A stretch of DNA of 64,000 bases from Syntrophotalea acetylenivorans (GTDB lineage Bacteria > Desulfobacterota > Desulfuromonadia > Desulfuromonadales > Syntrophotaleaceae), in assembly GCF_001887775.1 (NCBI RefSeq), contig NZ_CP015519.1, forward strand, positions 1,984,001-2,048,000. The letters are read 5' to 3'. The notes beneath the pieces were generated by a model. That model did no database searches, was not told the DNA's origin, and saw only the letters and a program-made list of their open reading frames with translations. Of the stretch, positions 1 to 7,834 are shown piece after piece (within the stretch, counting starts at the first letter, position 1; each line of letters starts with the position of its first letter). The position numbers and the translations under genes are program-made.

Positions 1-1677
1 TCTTTCCCCATGCTCGGAAATCTGTTCGGCACCCTGGAGAGAACTCGGTTTCTATTTCGCGACACCCTGCCAGCGGTTCTGCACCTTCTGTCCCTGAAAA
101 CCGACCCAATGCGGCTGATGAAATCCCCGGCAGCTTGGCCCGGGACCCTGCGAGGCACCCTCAACCTGCTGCCTCGCAAAGTATCCAGGGGGCCGGCACT
201 CGACTGCCAAACCCGCATTGAGAATCTACCCCAGCTCGTATCGTGGCCCAAGGACGGCGGGCCCTTTATCACCCTGCCACAGGTCTATTCGGAAAGCGTC
301 AGCCGACCCGGTTGGCGCCATTCCAATCTCGGCATGTATCGCGTGCAACTGGCCGGCAACCAATACCGCCCCAACGAAGAGGTCGGCCTCCACTACCAGA
401 TCCACCGCGGCATCGGCTGCCACCACACCGAAGCCTTGGAGCAAGGCAAGCCTTTCCGCGTCAACATCTTCATTGGCGGTCCGCCGGCCCTGACCATGGC
501 AGCGGTCATGCCCCTGCCCGAAGGCATGCCGGAGCTCTGCTTTGCCGGCCTGCTCGGTGGACGGCGAGTTCCGCTGATCTGTCAGCCCGGCCAACTGCCG
601 GTGCCTGCCGAGGTCGACTTCTGTATCAGCGGCACGGTAATCCCGAACAAGACCCTGCCGGAAGGACCCTTTGGCGACCATCTAGGCTACTACAGCCTGC
701 AGCATGATTTTCCGGTCCTGGCAGTGGACCGGGTCACGCATCGGCGCGGCGCCATCTGGCCCTTTACCAGCGTCGGTCGACCGCCCCAGGAAGACAGCAC
801 CTTCGGCGCCTTTATTCACGAACTGACCGGACCGCTGATCCCTGAATTAGTGCCCGGCGTAAAAGCGGTACATGCCGTCGACGCCGCAGGTGTCCATCCG
901 CTGTTGCTGGCCATCGGCAGCGAACGTTATGCTCCCTTCGCCGAACAGCAGGCCCCGCAGGAGCTATTGACCCAGGCCAGCGCCCTGCTTGGAACCGGCC
1001 AACTTTCCCTTGCCAAATACCTGTTCATCGTAGCCGGTCAGGACAACCCACAGCTGGACATTCATGATGTGCCGGCTTTTTTCAGTCACCTGCTGGAACG
1101 GGTGGACTGGCAACGGGATCTGCACTTTCACACCCGCACTACCATCGATACTCTGGACTATTCCGGCAGCGGGTTTCAGCAAGGCTCCAAGCTGGTGATC
1201 GCAGCAACAGGTCCGGTGCAGCGGCAATTGCCTTGCGAACTGCCTGGAGACCTCTTTCTTCCGGCCGGGTTCCGCAAGCCGCGTATCGTGCTGCCCGGAG
1301 TTCTGGTTATTGAGGCCCCAGCCCACCACGCCCCTCGCGGCGAGGCCGATACAGCAGCACAGTCCTTTTGCAACGCAATCGACCCGGAGCAAAGTATCAA
1401 TGGTTTTCCGCTGATCGTATTGACGGATGACAGCGACTGGACCGCCCGGAATCTGAACAACTTTCTCTGGGCCACCTTTACCCGCTCCGATCCGGCTGTC
1501 GACAGTTACGGTATCGGCGCGCATACAGTCTCTAAACATTGGGGTTGTAGCGGATCATTGGTGATCGATGCTCGGCGCAAGGGACATCATGCGCCGGCAC
1601 TGGAAGATGATCCAGTGATTGAAAAGAAGGTGGATGCTCTTGGGGCGCCCGGTGGACCGCTGCATGGGGTTATTTGA
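1..1677 (+). CDS. UbiD family decarboxylase, 5' end outside window
   Basis: The reading frame is open from base 1 (S-F-P before the first ATG at 10), and the visible protein starts in the middle of the usual UbiD N-terminal region (the NLFGT segment), so this is the last 558 or so codons of a larger gene. UbiD enzymes are prenylated-FMN-dependent, non-oxidative decarboxylases of aromatic or unsaturated acids. Typical family segments are visible: SNLGMYRVQL and LHYQIHRGIGCHH (cofactor and metal-binding region) and the PEGPFGDHLGYYS motif with the acidic residues of the active site. The window also holds mqnB and mqnD of the futalosine pathway, so a role as the decarboxylase step of menaquinone synthesis is possible, but this is inferred from family knowledge, not from linkage, as those genes lie 40 kb away. 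The gene is followed by a repeat-rich spacer. Confidence 0.88.
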   Translation, partial: SFPMLGNLFGTLERTRFLFRDTLPAVLHLLSLKTDPMRLMKSPAAWPGTLRGTLNLLPRKVSRGPALDCQTRIENLPQLVSWPKDGGPFITLPQVYSESVSRPGWRHSNLGMYRVQLAGNQYRPNEEVGLHYQIHRGIGCHHTEALEQGKPFRVNIFIGGPPALTMAAVMPLPEGMPELCFAGLLGGRRVPLICQPGQLPVPAEVDFCISGTVIPNKTLPEGPFGDHLGYYSLQHDFPVLAVDRVTHRRGAIWPFTSVGRPPQEDSTFGAFIHELTGPLIPELVPGVKAVHAVDAAGVHPLLLAIGSERYAPFAEQQAPQELLTQASALLGTGQLSLAKYLFIVAGQDNPQLDIHDVPAFFSHLLERVDWQRDLHFHTRTTIDTLDYSGSGFQQGSKLVIAATGPVQRQLPCELPGDLFLPAGFRKPRIVLPGVLVIEAPAHHAPRGEADTAAQSFCNAIDPEQSINGFPLIVLTDDSDWTARNLNNFLWATFTRSDPAVDSYGIGAHTVSKHWGCSGSLVIDARRKGHHAPALEDDPVIEKKVDALGAPGGPLHGVI

Positions 1678-1703
1678 CGTTATTCGGTATGCCCGATGCC
1701 GTC

Positions 1704-1756
1704 AAACCATAAACCATAAACCATAAACCATGAACCATGAACCATGAACCATGAAC
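1704..1756. repeat. Heptanucleotide tandem repeat
   Basis: Seven consecutive 7-base units are seen just after the UbiD gene: four copies of AAACCAT then three of GAACCAT, with a partial eighth. The switch from A to G at the first base of the unit happens once, which is the pattern left by slippage expansion of two variant units. No coding function is evident. Confidence 0.9.
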
Positions 1757-2004
1757 GGCGGGTCGCGGCCCGCCAACCGCCATACTTTTTGTCCAAGCCA
1801 ACAAAAAGTATGCAAAAAATGGCTGCCACTGCGTGGGGCATGCTGTCACGAATGTTCGGAGAAGGCTAACAAACCTTGAGACATCTCACCGAGTCTTCAA
1901 TTTCTTTGGCCGGCCCCTCTTCCGAAAGCTGGTTACTAAAACGATCGATCTGTTTCTCTTACCAATAGTGGTCGAAGGGGCTGTTGGGTTTTAAAACCAA
2001 CAAC
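1755..2004 (+). repeat. Dispersed repeat family A, copy 1
   Basis: This ~250-base segment shares ordered blocks with copies at 11090-11345 (inverted) and 38640-38912. Blocks in order: a GC hairpin (GGCGGG/CCCGCC), a hairpin with arms CATACTTTTTG/CAAAAAGTATG (1781-1812), CCACTGCGTGGGGCATGC, a GGCCGGCCCCTCTTCCGAAAG block, CTAAAACGATCG, and a terminal GTGGTCGAAGGGGCTGTTGG module ending in a TTTTAAAA palindrome. No intact reading frame spans it (an in-frame stop interrupts the frame that is open in the other copies). Confidence 0.85.
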
Positions 2005-2137
2005 GCATATGCAATGTCATCAGGCCTCCTTCTGCTGTTCCCGCCTGTGCGCTGGCCAATCACAGGGGAGGTAACCAGGAAGCGAGTTCCCTTTTTAGGT
2101 TTCTACGCAGGGGAATCGACACTGCAACTTTCGCGGA

Positions 2138-2174
2138 GTGGTCGAAGGGGCTGCTGGGCTTTAAAGTCAACAAC
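2138..2174 (+). repeat. Solo terminal module of repeat family A
   Basis: The last module of repeat family A (GTGGTCGAAGGGGCTGCTGG followed by an AT palindrome and CAACAAC) recurs here alone, 170 bases after the first copy. The rest of the spacer (2005-2137 and 2175-2284) shows no gene or clear signal. Confidence 0.75.
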
Positions 2175-2284
2175 AACTGAAACCACGGCAATAAAATCGC
2201 CGTTGCCTTCTCCCTCCCCCTTGGGTAAGATGTCGCGGTTATCATAAATCAACATGGCTTTCGCCGTGCCTCGAGGATAGAACC

Positions 2285-3214
2285 ATGAAAATCATCGACA
2301 ACAAACACAGCCTGTGGTCCGCTATCGGCAATACGCCGCTGGTGGAACTGAGCCAGATGCACGACAACCCCAAGGTTCGGATTCTTGCTAAGCTGGAAGG
2401 CAACAATCCAGGCGGCAGCGTTAAGGATCGGCCTGCCAGCTTTATGCTGCAAAAAGCTGAGGAATCGGGAGCTTTGCGACCGGGTAAAATCATTCTCGAG
2501 CCGACCTCCGGAAATACCGGTATCGCTCTGGCCATGATCGGTGCCGCCAAGGGTTACCGGGTAAAATTGGTCATGCCCGGCTGCGTCAGCAGCGAACGGC
2601 GGGCGGTGCTTGAGGCCTACGGTGCAGAAGTGATTTTGTCGCCAGCGGCCGAAGCGACAGATGGGGCCATCCGCATGGCGCACCGGGTTCTTGCCGAAGA
2701 ACCGGACAAGTATTACATGCCAAACCAGTACGCCAACGAGAACAACCCCCTTTCCCACTATTACACCACCGGTCCGGAAATTTACGCCCAGACCGAGGGC
2801 AAGATCGACATGTTCGTCGCCGGCATGGGCACCTCCGGCACCCTGATGGGCATGACCCGCTACCTCAAGGAAAAGGATGCGCGCATTCAAGTGATCGGCG
2901 TCGAACCAATTCTGGGTCACAAGGTGCAGGGCCTGAAAAACATGAAAGAAGCCATTGTCCCTGCCATCTATAAAGAATCGCAACTTGACGGCAAAATCGT
3001 CATCGACGACGAAACGGCCTTTGAAACAGCCCGTCAACTGGCCGTCAAAGAAGGCGTTTTTGCCGGCATGTCGAGCGGTGCGGCGGTAGCCGGGGCTCTG
3101 CACATGGCAAAGCAACTGGATCAAGGGACTATTGTCACCCTGCTGCCTGACCGGGGCGACCGCTACCTGAGCACCACCCTGTTCCGCTCCACCTGCGCCT
3201 GCTGCCCGCCCTGA
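2285..3214 (+). CDS. cysM: Cysteine synthase B (O-acetylserine sulfhydrylase)
   Basis: A 309-residue PLP enzyme of fold type II that makes L-cysteine from O-acetylserine and sulfide or thiosulfate, in the cytoplasm. The PLP lysine lies in NNPGGSVKDRPA (about residue 48), the substrate loop is PTSGNTGIA, and the phosphate-binding loop is GMGTSGTLMG. Length and the CysM-like NPGGSVKDRPA pattern suit CysM rather than CysK, although the split is not certain from sequence alone. The start at 2285 follows a GAGGATAG Shine-Dalgarno. The C-terminus carries an unusual CACC cluster. The gene stands alone, with a hairpin repeat and a palindrome downstream. Confidence 0.9.
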   Translation: MKIIDNKHSLWSAIGNTPLVELSQMHDNPKVRILAKLEGNNPGGSVKDRPASFMLQKAEESGALRPGKIILEPTSGNTGIALAMIGAAKGYRVKLVMPGCVSSERRAVLEAYGAEVILSPAAEATDGAIRMAHRVLAEEPDKYYMPNQYANENNPLSHYYTTGPEIYAQTEGKIDMFVAGMGTSGTLMGMTRYLKEKDARIQVIGVEPILGHKVQGLKNMKEAIVPAIYKESQLDGKIVIDDETAFETARQLAVKEGVFAGMSSGAAVAGALHMAKQLDQGTIVTLLPDRGDRYLSTTLFRSTCACCPP

Positions 3215-3271
3215 TTCAGGCTTTAGAGCAGCAACTGTCTTTCAGCAATATTTCTTTAAGCCCAAAGCTTT

Positions 3272-3353
3272 CACCACGAAGGACACGAAGAGCACGAAGG
3301 TAACCACAAGACCGGCTTGCCTTTTCTTCGTGTGCTTCGTGATCTTCGTGGTA
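3272..3353. repeat. Long hairpin with repeated arms (family C, copy 1)
   Basis: The left arm has three near-repeats of CACGAAG (CACCACGAAGGACACGAAG and so on) and the right arm has the complementary CTTCGTG units, giving a long imperfect hairpin after cysM. Four other gaps have the same architecture with different unit sequences. It could also act as a terminator. Confidence 0.75.
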
Positions 3354-3416
3354 AATATCTGCCCCTCCCCCTAACTCTTCGAATCAACACTGCCCCCACC
3401 AACCAACATTGACGGT

Positions 3417-3536
3417 CATGCAAAAATTTCGACCTCCAAGGCTTGGTGTTTTTTCAGGGACGAAGGCATATCTCTAGTATGTCAAGGCCCAGAAAAAACT
3501 CCCTAACGCCGCAAGGCGGACTTTTTGCGACGCCAA
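3417..3536. repeat. Palindromic repeat family B, copy 1
   Basis: A ~120-base imperfect palindrome whose two ~55-base arms meet at a GGCATAT/GTATGTC centre. It shares its order of blocks (AAAAATTT, CAAGGC, TTTTTCAGGG, GAAGGCATA, GTATGTC, GAAAAAA, GCGGACTTTTTGCGACGCCA) with 6593-6720 and 28944-29071. Confidence 0.85.
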
Positions 3537-3569
3537 CAGCATTATTTTCCGCAACAACCAACAACCCGA

Positions 3570-3598
3570 TTGACAAACATCTCGACTAGTTAGATAAT
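3570..3598 (+). promoter_or_regulatory. Sigma-70 promoter of marR-family gene
   Basis: A -35 box TTGACA (3570-3575), a 17-base spacer and a -10 box GATAAT (3593-3598) lie 37 bases before the marR start. Both spacing and sequence are near consensus. Confidence 0.8.
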
Positions 3599-3613
3599 TC
3601 GTTCACCTAACTA
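3587..3613. promoter_or_regulatory. Candidate MarR autoregulatory operator
   Basis: TAGTTAG (3587-3593) and CTAACTA (3607-3613) form a perfect 7-base inverted repeat, 20 bases centre to centre, that overlaps the -10 box. This position and spacing are typical of MarR-family operators that repress their own promoter. Binding by the adjacent regulator is inferred. Confidence 0.65.
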
Positions 3614-3634
3614 ACTAATAAGGTGGCATCCGCT

Positions 3635-4054
3635 ATGACCAAAAAAAAGAGAATGAGTGACATCATCGAAACCGTCGGTCAAGCACTGGTCAACGCCAAG
3701 GTAGAAAAATTGCGCAAAATCGGCGCTCCCGAAATCAACCTGACCCAGTTTCAGTACATCAGCGTCATCAACCAGAACGGTGACCTGAGCTTTACCGGCC
3801 TGGCCCAGGTCCTGAATCTGAGCAAACCGGCGGTCACCTCGATTATCAACAAGTTGATCGAGCAGGGCTACGTCTACAAACGCCAATCGGAAAAAGACCG
3901 GCGAGTTTACCACATTCATCTGACCGAAGAAGGCAAGCAGGTGGCCGACGCTTATGAAGAGTCGCGGCGGGAATACGTCGAGGGCATTCACGGACGCCTG
4001 ACCGATAGCGAATTCAATCGGTTGCTTGAATTGATGGAAAAGGCTCTGCACTGA
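3635..4054 (+). CDS. MarR family transcriptional regulator
   Basis: A 139-residue winged-helix DNA-binding protein. The helix-turn-helix and wing are visible as LAQVLNLSKPAVTSIINKLI followed by GYVYKRQSEKDRRVYHIHLT, the standard MarR pattern. I chose the ATG at 3635 because AAGGTGG (3620-3626) is spaced correctly for it; the GTG at 3623 would sit on the Shine-Dalgarno. A strong promoter with an overlapping inverted repeat precedes it. The gene is followed, 62 bases later, by a TolC fusion, an adaptor lipoprotein and an RND permease, so it most likely represses this efflux operon and itself. The ligand is unknown. Confidence 0.85.
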   Translation: MTKKKRMSDIIETVGQALVNAKVEKLRKIGAPEINLTQFQYISVINQNGDLSFTGLAQVLNLSKPAVTSIINKLIEQGYVYKRQSEKDRRVYHIHLTEEGKQVADAYEESRREYVEGIHGRLTDSEFNRLLELMEKALH

Positions 4055-4116
4055 TACTTTTTTGATTTTATTAGCTTGGCAGACTGCCAAAGCCCCCCCT
4101 GAAAGGATAGCTCGCC

Positions 4117-6558
4117 ATGGCCAGTCCACCGAAGTTCAAAACGGCAGTGCCAATTTTCTTCAGCCGCCCTGGACGCTCTTTCTTTCTGGCAGCTTGCCTT
4201 CTGGTTCTGCTGCTCGTCGCTCTTCCGGCGGCCGCCGCCCCTCTGCGCATCGGCGTCGTCCTGGATGGCCCCTGGGCCGGAAACGCCCCGCTGCTGGATC
4301 TGTTCAAGTCAGAGGTTATTGCCCTGACCAGCGGCGAATTCCCGGTCAACTTTCCTGACGACAAAACAATCACCGCCGACTGGACCATGAGCGGGGTTAA
4401 AAGAGTGGCCGACAAGCTGTTAAAGGATCCGGAAGTCGACCTGCTATTAGCCATCGGCGTTCTGACATCTCATGATCTGGCCCATCGCGGGCCGCTTCCC
4501 AAACCGACGGTGGCACCCTTCACTGTTGACCGCGCCATCCAAGGCTATCCGTTGCAGCAATCGGCCAGCGGAGTCCGCAATTTTTGTTATCTGGCCCCAC
4601 CCTCACCGATACTTCGGGACATGCAGGTATTTGGCGAGCTTCTGCCCTTTCAGCGCCTGGCGGTCTTGACTAATCGCCCTTACCTCGATGCCATCCCCGC
4701 CCTCACCGATGAACTCGCTGCCAACCTGGCCGGAAAAGGCATCGCAATGACCTCTGTCGCCGTCGATTATTCAGCGCAGGCTGCCCTTGCGGCGCTGCCG
4801 AAAGATATCGATGCGGTTTACGTCACCCCCCTGTTGCGCCTGCCACAGACTGAACTTCAGATATTGATAGATGGACTCAAGGCCCGGGGATTGCCGAGCT
4901 TTTCCTATTTCGGCCATAGCGAAGTGCAGCAGGGCATCTTGGCCGGCGCCGCGCCGAAGTCGGATTTTCCGCGCCTGGCCCGGCGCACCGCCCTGACCAT
5001 CCAAAGCATCCTGCTGGGCAAAGACCCGGGCAAGCTGCCGGTCTTTTTTTCCCAGGAAGACCGTCTGAGCATCAACATGCGCACCGCCCGAGCCATCGGA
5101 TTTTCCCCGACCTGGGAGCAGCTTATTGAGGCGGAACTGATCGCTGAAGAAACCAATGGTCCGACCCGGATATTGACCTTGGCGGAAACCGTCAATGAGG
5201 CCATGAAACTTAATCTCGACCTGGCGGCAGCCGATCGTCGCATCGCCGCCGGCGAAGCCGAGGTCCGCAAGGCTCGGGCCGCACTGCTGCCTCAGTTGGC
5301 GGTTGTCGCTAACGGTCTGCTCCTCGATGAAGATCGAGCGGAAGCCAGCTTCGGCAGACAGGCCGAACGGTCGGTAACCGGGACGCTGGTATTGGAACAA
5401 TCCCTCTATTCGGAAGCACGGCGGACCAATTACCATGTGCAGGGACAACAGCAGGAGGCCAGGCTGCAGGAACGCCGGCAACTGCGCCTCGATATCGTCC
5501 AGGCTGCCGCCACCGGCTATCTCAACGTGCTGCGCGCCAAGACTCTGCAAACGATCCAGTCCAATAATCTGCAAGTGACCCGGTCAAATCTGACCTTGGC
5601 CCGTCGTCGCCAGACGGTGGGATTTAGCGGGCCCGCCGAAGTCTACCGTTGGGAGAGCCAGCTGGCACGGGACCGCAAAGCAGTCGTACAGGCAGCAACC
5701 CAGCGCTCCCTGGCTGAAATCGCCCTCAACCGCCTGCTGCAACGCCCTGCGGAAGAGGCCTTCACCACGGCGGAAATCGATCTTGGAGCCCCCGAGTTTC
5801 TGGTTTCCAATCAACGCCTCGCACCATACCTGTCCACACCGGCTGCCTTTACCCGCTATCGTGACTTCATGGTCGAGGAAGGGTTGACCGAAATCCCGGA
5901 GTTGAAGCGTATCGACCGGGCTATCGATGCTCAAGAACGTATCCGTCTGGCAGCTCGGCGGTCATTCTGGACCCCGGAAGTCTCCCTTCGAGCCGACCTC
6001 AGCGAACAACTCTACGAGGGGGGTGCAGGGGTTGACTCACCTTTCTCCGACATCCTTCTGCCCATCGAGATACCCCAGGCTAACGACACCGACTGGAGTG
6101 TCGGTCTCAATCTGACATTGCCGCTATTCACCAGCGGAGCCCGTACTGGGGAGTTGCAGCAGGCCAATGAAGAACTGGCACGGCTTTATCTCGAACGTCA
6201 GGCATTCTCAGACCGTTTTGAGCAGCGAATCCGCTCGGCATTACAGCGCGCACGGGCCTCTCACACGATTATCGGCTTATCGAGTCAAGGGGCGACAGCC
6301 GCCCGCAAAAACCTCGATTTAGTGACGGATGCCTATTCCCGAGGCCTGGTATCGGTTATCGAATTGATCGATGCCCAAAATGCCGCGCTGGTCGCCGATA
6401 GCCTGGCGGCCAGCGCAGTCTATGACTTTTTTATCGATCTGATGGAAGTACAGCGCGCCGTCGGTCGCTTCGATTTTTTCCTCGGCCCTCAACAGAGGGA
6501 AGACTGGTTTGGTCGCCTGGAAGAATTTTGGCGACGAAATGACACTGCAGCCCCTTGA
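4117..6558 (+). CDS. ABC-type substrate-binding domain fused to TolC family outer membrane factor
   Basis: An 813-residue exported protein, about twice the usual TolC length. A signal sequence or membrane segment spans about residues 22-42. Residues ~43-330 look like a type I periplasmic binding fold of the ABC_sub_bind type (LRIGVVLDGPWAGN at its start, alternating beta-alpha segments such as YVTPLLRLPQTELQILIDG). Residues ~345-800 are a TolC/OMF repeat pair (ILTLAETVNEAMKLNLDLAA, then GLVSVIELIDAQNAAL and NLTLPLFTSGARTGE). As the outer membrane duct it should work with the downstream adaptor and RND pump to export toxic compounds; the extra domain may sense or capture substrate in the periplasm, which is inference. 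Start 4117 follows GAAAGGATAG. Confidence 0.85.
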   Translation: MASPPKFKTAVPIFFSRPGRSFFLAACLLVLLLVALPAAAAPLRIGVVLDGPWAGNAPLLDLFKSEVIALTSGEFPVNFPDDKTITADWTMSGVKRVADKLLKDPEVDLLLAIGVLTSHDLAHRGPLPKPTVAPFTVDRAIQGYPLQQSASGVRNFCYLAPPSPILRDMQVFGELLPFQRLAVLTNRPYLDAIPALTDELAANLAGKGIAMTSVAVDYSAQAALAALPKDIDAVYVTPLLRLPQTELQILIDGLKARGLPSFSYFGHSEVQQGILAGAAPKSDFPRLARRTALTIQSILLGKDPGKLPVFFSQEDRLSINMRTARAIGFSPTWEQLIEAELIAEETNGPTRILTLAETVNEAMKLNLDLAAADRRIAAGEAEVRKARAALLPQLAVVANGLLLDEDRAEASFGRQAERSVTGTLVLEQSLYSEARRTNYHVQGQQQEARLQERRQLRLDIVQAAATGYLNVLRAKTLQTIQSNNLQVTRSNLTLARRRQTVGFSGPAEVYRWESQLARDRKAVVQAATQRSLAEIALNRLLQRPAEEAFTTAEIDLGAPEFLVSNQRLAPYLSTPAAFTRYRDFMVEEGLTEIPELKRIDRAIDAQERIRLAARRSFWTPEVSLRADLSEQLYEGGAGVDSPFSDILLPIEIPQANDTDWSVGLNLTLPLFTSGARTGELQQANEELARLYLERQAFSDRFEQRIRSALQRARASHTIIGLSSQGATAARKNLDLVTDAYSRGLVSVIELIDAQNAALVADSLAASAVYDFFIDLMEVQRAVGRFDFFLGPQQREDWFGRLEEFWRRNDTAAP

Positions 6559-6592
6559 ACCAACAAAAAATGTTTAGCAAGTACTTATAGGA

Positions 6593-6720
6593 ATGGCTAA
6601 GTAAAAATTTTTCCCTACAAGGCGTAGTGGTTTTTCAGGGGTGAAGGCATACATAGAGTATGTCAAAGTCCTGAAAAAACGCTGCAACGCAGTAGGGGGA
6701 GATTTTTTCGACGCCATCAA
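6593..6720. repeat. Palindromic repeat family B, copy 2
   Basis: The same ~120-base imperfect palindrome as at 3417-3536, here lying inside the efflux operon between the TolC fusion and the adaptor gene. Its right end abuts the AAGGAG ribosome site of the adaptor. An open frame that runs through it into the adaptor (from 6641) is a by-product of the repeat, as the lipoprotein signal starts only at 6734. Confidence 0.85.
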
Positions 6721-6733
6721 GGAGACATACCTC

Positions 6734-7834
6734 ATGATAAGCCGCAACCTGCTGGCGTTACTGCTGCCCCTGTGTCTGCTCGCCTGCGGAAGTGAACCCG
6801 CCCAGCAGCCGGAGCTAATCCGGCCGATCCGTTATCAGAAAGTCAAACCGGGAAGCAGCCTGCTGAAACGGACCTTTTCCGGCATGGCCCAGGCGGGCGT
6901 GGAATCACGGCTCAGTTTTCGGGTCTCCGGTGCCGTAGAAGAAGTGGCGGTCCAGGTTGGAGATAAGGTCAAAAAAGGTCAACTGATCGCCCGCCTCGAT
7001 GCCACCGACTATCGGCTTCAGGTACAGGAGGCGCAGGCGGCCCTGGCCAATGCGCGAGCCCAGGCCCGCAACGCCGAAGCGAATTACGAGCGGGTGAGGG
7101 GGCTGTACGAAAACCGCAACGCTTCCCGCAACGATCTGGATGCTGCCCGGGCCGCCAACGAATCGGCCGAGGCGCAGGTTCGGGCCAGCAAGACACGCCT
7201 GGAACTGGCCCGTTCCCAACAGGCCTATACCCGACTTACCGCCCCCAGCGCCGGCGCCATCGCCAGCGTTCCCATCGAGATCAACGAAAACATCGCCGCT
7301 GGCCAGATGGTGGCGCTGCTGACCTCCGGTGCCCTAACCGAGGTCGGTTGCACCGTACCGGAGAGCCTTATCACCCAGATCAAACAGAAGATGTCCGTCG
7401 AAGTTTTCTTTGACGCTTTGCCCGAACGGAAGTTTTCGGCCACGGTGACCGAAGTCGGCGTCGCGGCCACCGGCCAGGGGACCACCTTTCCAGTCACCGT
7501 ACGACTTGAGAAAAGCTCGGGGATGATCCGTCCCGGCATGGCAGCGACCATTATTTTCCTCTTGCCTAAAGCCGGCAACAACAACCCGGTTCTCGTAGTT
7601 CCAGAAGCTATCGGTGAAGATCGCAAGGGGCGCTTCGCCTTTGTGGTCGAATCCGGCAAGGACGGGTTGGGGATCATTCATCGGCGGGCCGTTACGGTGG
7701 GCGAACTGACCTCGGAGGGTCTGGAAGTTCTCAGCGGACTGCAAGACTCTGATCTGGTCGTTACCGCCGGTATCAGTCGCATTCACGAAGGACAACAGGT
7801 TCAAATTCTCGCCGGCAACGAGGTACAGCCATGA
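6734..7834 (+). CDS. RND efflux periplasmic adaptor lipoprotein
   Basis: A 366-residue membrane fusion protein of the HlyD/AcrA type. The start at 6734 is chosen because AAGGAG lies 9 bases before it and because a lipoprotein signal (LLALLLPLCLLACGS) then begins immediately, with the lipid-bearing cysteine near residue 17. A biotinyl-lipoyl-like half motif (VQVGDKVKKGQLIARLDATD), a coiled-coil hairpin (about 75-150) and beta-barrel regions follow. It should bridge the inner membrane RND permease encoded next, whose start overlaps its stop by 4 bases (ATGA), to the TolC-like duct encoded upstream. Confidence 0.9.
   Translation: MISRNLLALLLPLCLLACGSEPAQQPELIRPIRYQKVKPGSSLLKRTFSGMAQAGVESRLSFRVSGAVEEVAVQVGDKVKKGQLIARLDATDYRLQVQEAQAALANARAQARNAEANYERVRGLYENRNASRNDLDAARAANESAEAQVRASKTRLELARSQQAYTRLTAPSAGAIASVPIEINENIAAGQMVALLTSGALTEVGCTVPESLITQIKQKMSVEVFFDALPERKFSATVTEVGVAATGQGTTFPVTVRLEKSSGMIRPGMAATIIFLLPKAGNNNPVLVVPEAIGEDRKGRFAFVVESGKDGLGIIHRRAVTVGELTSEGLEVLSGLQDSDLVVTAGISRIHEGQQVQILAGNEVQP

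Noticed and set aside
6540-6560. Fragment of repeat A (GCAGCCCCTTGA) at the end of the TolC fusion gene
   Set aside because: The match is only about ten bases, within coding sequence, and is probably chance.
6641-6733. N-terminal extension of the RND adaptor (31 codons)
   Set aside because: It is encoded by palindromic repeat B, and the lipoprotein signal with a good ribosome site begins at 6734.
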